Below, piece after piece: positions 59,728 to 64,000 of a stretch of 64,000 nucleotides of DNA. The DNA is from JAXMHN01 sp964578605 (GTDB taxonomy: Bacteria > Verrucomicrobiota > Verrucomicrobiia > Limisphaerales > SIBE01). The notes beneath the pieces were generated by a model. It saw only the letters and a list, made by a program, of their open reading frames with translations, ran no database searches and had not been told where the DNA came from. The stretch covers positions 5,263 through 69,262 of the forward strand of contig CAZODO010000016.1 in the NCBI GenBank assembly GCA_964578605.1, given 5' to 3'. The number at the start of each line of letters is the position of its first letter. The first letter of the stretch is position 1. A program made the translations under genes and the position numbers.

Positions 59728-61335
59728 ATGTCCATAGCAGTATCGGTAGGACGGAAAGCGGTGCAAGCCAGTCTGTTAGCAGCTGGCCTTTGCCTGACAA
59801 CCAGTGCCACGCGGGCCGCAACACCTTTGTTGAATTTCGATTTCAACGAAGGAAGCGGCGCCACCACGACGGAATCGGTGAACAAATTGACCGGCATCCT
59901 CGGCGGAGCGAATCGAGACGCCTTCCAAGTCTCGTCGGAGTCGCCGTCAGGCGCGGCCAACGACAAGTCGTTGAGCCTGAATGTCGGCAATGCGGCTTCG
60001 GTCGCGCTGGCGGTCGTTGATGACAGCAGTGAACCCATTCTGGCGCTGGCGACAGACGCGTTCACCATCGAGGCCTGGATCAAGTCGGACGTTGAGAGTG
60101 TGCGGCAGTTCGAAGGGATCGGAGCTTATGGCGGTTCTTACAAGTTGGGGATGAACAACAAGGAACTCCAGTTCACGCTCTATGGCATTGTCGACCTGAA
60201 TAGCGGGTTGATCGTTCCTCAAGACGAGGCCTGGCATCATGTGGCCGCGGTCTGGGAACCCGGAACAGGCGTGACCCTGTACCTTGACGGCGCCGCAAGC
60301 CCGATCGCCGAGACCCGGATGCCGCGCGCGTTTACGCATAACACCCTGACAATCGGCGCCGAAGGCGTGGGCGCCAACGCCCTCCAAGGCAAGATTGACC
60401 GGTTCCGCATTCATAAGGCCGCGTTGACCCCCGAGCAACTCGATAGCGTTGCCCAGACACCGAAGGCACCGTTGGCCAGCACGCTGGTGGCCTACACCTT
60501 CAATGAAGCCGAGCCGCCCTTCCAAAGCGCCGCGACGGTGGCCAGGCCCGCTACTCGCTCTGGCAGCCCAGTCCCCACGTTCGTGTCCGAGACGCCCTCC
60601 AAACAGTCGGGTGACTTCGCCATGGAATTCAACGGCGGCCAGCAGATCGCGTTCGAAGACCTCAACACGGTGATGGCCCTCAACCAAGAGGACCCGTCCT
60701 TCACACTCCAGGCTTGGGTCAAGCTGCCTCCGGGCAATCCGAGCGCGCGAATGGTCTTCTTCTTCAGCAACGGGCCGGGCGGCGCCATCTCGTTCTCGGT
60801 GAACACAGACCGAACCGTCGCCGTGACCACCCTGGGGCTCTTGGATGCCTACTCGCAAGCGGTGGTTCCCGATGACGGCGCCTGGCATCACATCGCGGTG
60901 GTGCATGAAAATGGGAAGGAATTGCGCTATTACGTCGACGGCCAGCTGGGTTACACCCTGGCTTACACGCAAGGCGTCATCTTCACTCGCACCGAAACGA
61001 TGTTCTACGTCGGTTCCGAACCCACCGGCGGCCTGCCCTTCACCGGGCTCGTGGACCGGCTCAAAGTCGCCAGCGGCATCCTGACGCCTGCGGAGCTGGA
61101 TTTCTGGCCCGTTCCGGGCGTGGATCCCGGCGCCCCGAGCCTCTCGATCGCGACGGTTGAGCGCATCTCCTGGCCGACAACGCCTGCCGGGTATCAGCTC
61201 CAGAGCAGCACAGACCTTGGCGAGCCGAAGAACTGGACCACCGTGACCAACACGCCCGCCGTCGGCGACGGGAGCTTCTATCTGTTGGTTCCGCCTACCC
61301 AACCGAAGGTGTTCTACCGTTTGACCAAGCCGTAA
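59728..61335 (+). CDS. Secreted protein with two LamG domains
   Basis: 535 residues. Signal peptide (KAVQASLLAAGLCLTTSATR through AA), then two concanavalin-like LamG domains. The first is about residues 32-250 (LLNFDFNEGSGA, FTIEAWIKSD, EAWHHVAAVWEPG, GKIDRFRIHKAALT). The second is about 255-470 (VAYTFNEAEPPF, FTLQAWVKLP, GAWHHIAVVHENG, GLVDRLKVASGILT). A short C-terminal beta segment (YQLQSSTDLGEPKNW; LVPPTQPKVFYRL) matches the domain at the end of many Verrucomicrobiota exoproteins, including the subtilase here. Glycan or protein binding is likely. It has its own ribosome binding site and terminator. Confidence 0.87.
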   Translation: MSIAVSVGRKAVQASLLAAGLCLTTSATRAATPLLNFDFNEGSGATTTESVNKLTGILGGANRDAFQVSSESPSGAANDKSLSLNVGNAASVALAVVDDSSEPILALATDAFTIEAWIKSDVESVRQFEGIGAYGGSYKLGMNNKELQFTLYGIVDLNSGLIVPQDEAWHHVAAVWEPGTGVTLYLDGAASPIAETRMPRAFTHNTLTIGAEGVGANALQGKIDRFRIHKAALTPEQLDSVAQTPKAPLASTLVAYTFNEAEPPFQSAATVARPATRSGSPVPTFVSETPSKQSGDFAMEFNGGQQIAFEDLNTVMALNQEDPSFTLQAWVKLPPGNPSARMVFFFSNGPGGAISFSVNTDRTVAVTTLGLLDAYSQAVVPDDGAWHHIAVVHENGKELRYYVDGQLGYTLAYTQGVIFTRTETMFYVGSEPTGGLPFTGLVDRLKVASGILTPAELDFWPVPGVDPGAPSLSIATVERISWPTTPAGYQLQSSTDLGEPKNWTTVTNTPAVGDGSFYLLVPPTQPKVFYRLTKP

Positions 61336-61385
61336 GGCAAGGGACGGTATTCGACTTGGGTGACTTCTGGTCACCAAAAGAGCAT

Positions 61386-61410
61386 GGCCGGGTGCAAGCC
61401 CGGCCTTTTT
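61386..61410 (+). terminator. Rho-independent terminator of the LamG gene
   Basis: GGCCGGG-TGCAAG-CCCGGCC is a perfect 7-bp stem followed by TTTTT, 50 bp after the LamG stop codon. Confidence 0.88.
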
Positions 61411-61417
61411 CTTTGCC

Positions 61418-61528
61418 TTCGGAGCGCCGGTTTGCCACCGGCTTTATGGGAACCCCTTTGTCGTGGCCGTGAAGCGGGATCCAATGCAGCGGCAGCCGGG
61501 AAAGCCGCCTGCAAAGCGGCGCTCCGAA
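61418..61528. repeat. Inverted pair of REP-like GC-rich repeats
   Basis: The left copy (61418-61445) begins TTCGGAGCGCCGGTTTGCCA. The right copy (61501-61528), read on the minus strand, begins TTCGGAGCGCCGCTTTGCAG. The two are near-identical over 28 bp and face each other across 55 bp, a BIME-like arrangement. A third copy is at 2714. The rest of the gap to 61682 shows nothing definable. Confidence 0.65.
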
Positions 61529-61682
61529 ATGGCAACGGGTGAATGTCAGTTCCAACCCCAGTTCGCACAGCCTGTCACGATTATGAGCGTCCAGGGCATC
61601 GCCCTGATGCGCCACCGGCGCTCCATCCATCGCCGGATGGACAGAGCTTTCAAACCGCTCCGGTGCCCGCTTTACTACGGCC

Positions 61683-64000
61683 ATGCCAACTGCCGTCACG
61701 CCTCGCAGCCGGGTTCAGCCGGTTCCTCTCGGCCAATTGAGGGTTCACGAAGTCTTCGCGACAGCCATTTCGCTGCGGAGCCCCTCCCTGGTCGCCGAAC
61801 TCCGGGTCCTGGCGCCAGACCTGTTCCGGTTGCGTTTGGCGCGCGGGCGGCGTTTCTCAAGAGTCCCGTCGTGGGCGGTGCAAAAGGCGGACTGGCCCAC
61901 TCCCAAAGCGCACGTTTTCCATACCGGCCGCCAGGCCATGATCCGGACCGCGCGCGGACGTTTTGTTTTGAATCTTGAGGACGGCCGGTGGGAGCTCCAG
62001 GACTCGCACGGAATGGGGCTCTTCTCCAGCGCGCCCGGAGACACGGGATTTACCGGCAGCGAACCGCACCTTGCGCTGGACCTGCAGAGGGACGAACACC
62101 TCTTCGGGCTGGGGGAAAGCAGCGGCACCTGCGACAAGCGCGGGCTCATCCGCGAGTTCTGGAACATCGACGTGGGCGGCCACGCCGATGCCATCCATGC
62201 CAACCTGCGGAACATGTATCTGTCCATCCCGTTCGCGATCTCGCTCAGGCACGGCCGTGCCGCGGGCCTGTTCTGGGACAATCCGGGACGTCAAACGTGG
62301 GACTTGGGCCAGACCGAGTTGCAGCGCTGGAAGCTGAGAGCGGCCGAGGGCGAGCTCGACCTTTACTTCTTCCTCGGTCCGGGCTGCAGCGACATTCTGG
62401 AGCGCTACACGGAATTGACCGGCCGGATGCCCTTGCCGCCCCAGTGGGGGCTTGGATATCACCAATGCCGATACAGCTACGAAAGCCGCCAGCGCGTTGA
62501 AGAGATTGCCGAGGCGTTCCGTCGCCGCCGCATCCCGTGCGATGCCATTTACCTCGATATCCATTACATGGATGGTTACCGGGTGTTTACGTTTGGAAAG
62601 GCCTTCCCCAATCCGGCTGAGATGGCCGCACGGCTCGGGAAGAAGGGCTTCAAGCTTGTGGCGATTGTCGATCCCGGGGTGAAGGACGATCCTGCATTCG
62701 CGGTGCTCCGGCGTGGCCGCGCCCAGGATGCGTTCGTCAAAGCGCCCGGCGGCAAGAAGGACTATTTGGGCCGTGTCTGGCCCGGGCGCGTTCGGTTTCC
62801 CGACTTCCTCAATCCCGCCACGCGGCAATGGTGGAGCGCGGAACAGCGACGCTTCCAGCTCCAGGGAATCGCGGGCATCTGGAACGACATGAACGAGCCG
62901 GCCGATTTTTCCGCGCCCGGCAAGGATTTTCCCGGCAAATGCGTGCATCAGACCGAGTCTGGGCCTCGGCGGCATGCGCCAGTGCATAACGTCTACGGGT
63001 CCGAAATGGCGCGCGCCTCGTTCGAAGGGGCGCTGGCAGCGAACCCGGGGCAGCGGCCCTTGATCATCACGCGGGCCGGGTATGCCGGGCTGCAGCGTCA
63101 CGCGCTCGTCTGGACGGGGGATAATGATTCTTCCTGGGAACACCTGGCCAATTCCGTCCAGATGTTGCTCAATCTGAGCCTGAGCGGGGTGGCTTTTTGC
63201 GGCGCGGATGTCGGCGGGTTCCACCATAGTACGACCGGCGAATTGCTGGCGCGCTGGACCCAGTTGGCGGCGCTGACCCCTTTCTTCCGTAACCACTCGG
63301 ATCTTGGAACCCTTTCCCAGGAACCCTGGGCTTTTGGACCGCGGATCGAAGCGATCTGCCGGCGGGCAATTGAATTGCGCTACCAGTTGCTCTCTTACCT
63401 GTATGGCCTGTTCGTCGAAGCGCATCGCCATGGCACTCCCATCATGAGGCCGACATTTTGGCACGCCCAAAATGATCCTGCCGCCGTCGCCGCAAGCGAC
63501 CAGTTCCTGCTGGGGCCAAACCTGCTCGCGGCCCCGATCCTCCGCCAGGGCGCCACCGCGCGCAGCGTTTACCTCCCTGGCGGCACCTGGTTCAACTTCT
63601 GGACGGGCGAAAAGCTTCGCGGCGGCCGGCACGTGCTGGCCGAAGCGCGTCTTGAAGAAATGCCTATTTACGTTCGCGCCGGGACGATTCTCCCCATGGC
63701 GCCGGTGCAACAGTATGTCGGAGAGGTCCCGATCCCGGTGCCGACATTGCACATCTGGCCTGGGACACGGGGGCATTTGGATTGGTATGAAGATGACGGC
63801 AGCTCTCTGGAGCACGAACAAGGAAGCGTCTCGGAGCGCCGCATCTCACTTGCCACTCGAAAACAGACGATCCAACTCCAGTTCGACCCGGTCGAAGGCA
63901 GCTTCCCAAGCGCCGTCAAACGCTGGCGGATCATCTTGCGCAACACCGCACGTGCGGTTCGGGCCAGCATGGACGGCACCGATATCCCGGTCACGTTCGT
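61683..64000 (+). CDS. Glycoside hydrolase family 31 alpha-glucosidase, 3' end cut by the window edge
   Basis: The frame is open from before ATG 61683 to the right edge (772 codons) and encodes a GH31 retaining alpha-glycosidase. An N-terminal beta domain (LVAELRVLAPDLFRLRLARG) precedes LALDLQRDEHLFGLGESSG, then the catalytic barrel: LPPQWGLGYHQCRYSYESRQ, IYLDIHYMDGYRVFTF, nucleophile Asp402 in GIWNDMNEPADF, acid/base Asp480 in WTGDNDSSWEHL, and FCGADVGGFHH. The C-terminal beta domain (LLGPNLLAAPILRQG; LPGGTWFNFWTGE) is nearly complete. No signal peptide is visible, so it is probably cytoplasmic. Start choice is uncertain, because no ribosome binding site is clear and the frame extends further upstream. 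Confidence 0.92.
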   Translation, partial: MPTAVTPRSRVQPVPLGQLRVHEVFATAISLRSPSLVAELRVLAPDLFRLRLARGRRFSRVPSWAVQKADWPTPKAHVFHTGRQAMIRTARGRFVLNLEDGRWELQDSHGMGLFSSAPGDTGFTGSEPHLALDLQRDEHLFGLGESSGTCDKRGLIREFWNIDVGGHADAIHANLRNMYLSIPFAISLRHGRAAGLFWDNPGRQTWDLGQTELQRWKLRAAEGELDLYFFLGPGCSDILERYTELTGRMPLPPQWGLGYHQCRYSYESRQRVEEIAEAFRRRRIPCDAIYLDIHYMDGYRVFTFGKAFPNPAEMAARLGKKGFKLVAIVDPGVKDDPAFAVLRRGRAQDAFVKAPGGKKDYLGRVWPGRVRFPDFLNPATRQWWSAEQRRFQLQGIAGIWNDMNEPADFSAPGKDFPGKCVHQTESGPRRHAPVHNVYGSEMARASFEGALAANPGQRPLIITRAGYAGLQRHALVWTGDNDSSWEHLANSVQMLLNLSLSGVAFCGADVGGFHHSTTGELLARWTQLAALTPFFRNHSDLGTLSQEPWAFGPRIEAICRRAIELRYQLLSYLYGLFVEAHRHGTPIMRPTFWHAQNDPAAVAASDQFLLGPNLLAAPILRQGATARSVYLPGGTWFNFWTGEKLRGGRHVLAEARLEEMPIYVRAGTILPMAPVQQYVGEVPIPVPTLHIWPGTRGHLDWYEDDGSSLEHEQGSVSERRISLATRKQTIQLQFDPVEGSFPSAVKRWRIILRNTARAVRASMDGTDIPVTF

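Noticed and set aside
61857..63821. 654-codon minus-strand open frame at the right end
   Set aside because: It is the shadow of the GH31 glycosidase, whose catalytic motifs are clear on the plus strand.
1..64000. tRNA, rRNA or tmRNA genes
   Set aside because: No cloverleaf with a T-loop GTTCRA box and no rRNA core sequence was recognised by eye; a dedicated search was not possible.

Overview
The window looks like a chromosome segment from a member of the Verrucomicrobiota, probably a Pedosphaera/Limisphaera-type lineage. This is inferred from protein character, not from a marker gene. The signs are high GC, secreted LamG-domain proteins, a planctomycete-type cytochrome c protein, Tat-exported TIM-barrel sugar isomerases, a sulfatase, a subtilase with a calcium-repeat C-terminus, and a type II secretion locus with a two-gene secretin. 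No rRNA or tRNA gene was recognised. The left edge cuts a NaeI-type restriction endonuclease and the right edge cuts a family 31 glycosidase.

Layout. 1-2.5 kb: 3' part of the NaeI-type enzyme, then an AraC-type regulator and a LamG protein that are both truncated at one junction near 1.6 kb. 3-9.7 kb: exported sugar isomerase, KtrB/KtrA potassium uptake, MetF, nucleoside-permease-like transporter. 9.9-15.1 kb: a 1751-residue subtilase. 15.3-22.2 kb: TrmB, Smr protein, small membrane protein, anchored unknown protein, an MlaA-hydrolase fusion, and a conserved protein of unknown role. 22.5-27 kb: divergent isomerase and sulfatase, PH-domain membrane protein, porin. 27.1-33.6 kb: PdxJ-AcpS, unknown secreted protein, VanZ-like protein, SGNH-TPR protein, small cytochrome c. 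33.9-39.4 kb: the 2-oxoglutarate dehydrogenase complex (sucA-sucB-lpd). 39.5-42.9 kb: transposase relic, two-gene ABC exporter, deacetylase-family protein. 43.6-59.3 kb: a small secreted protein, twelve tightly packed type II secretion genes, and a sigma-54 two-component pair. 59.7-64 kb: a two-LamG secreted protein and the glycosidase.

How it fits together. Many products are exported: subtilase, sulfatase, isomerases, LamG proteins and porin. The type II secretion operon could carry some of them across the outer membrane. The overall picture is a heterotroph feeding on sulfated or complex polymers.

The most unusual structure is non-coding. Six intergenic elements of about 80-116 bp each consist of 11-bp units in direct array, a short centre, and inverted 11-bp units. 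Unit sequence differs between loci, but period and architecture are constant. I know no named family with this design. Second is a multi-hairpin, terminator-ended RNA candidate just upstream of the deacetylase-family gene. Third is the split secretin.
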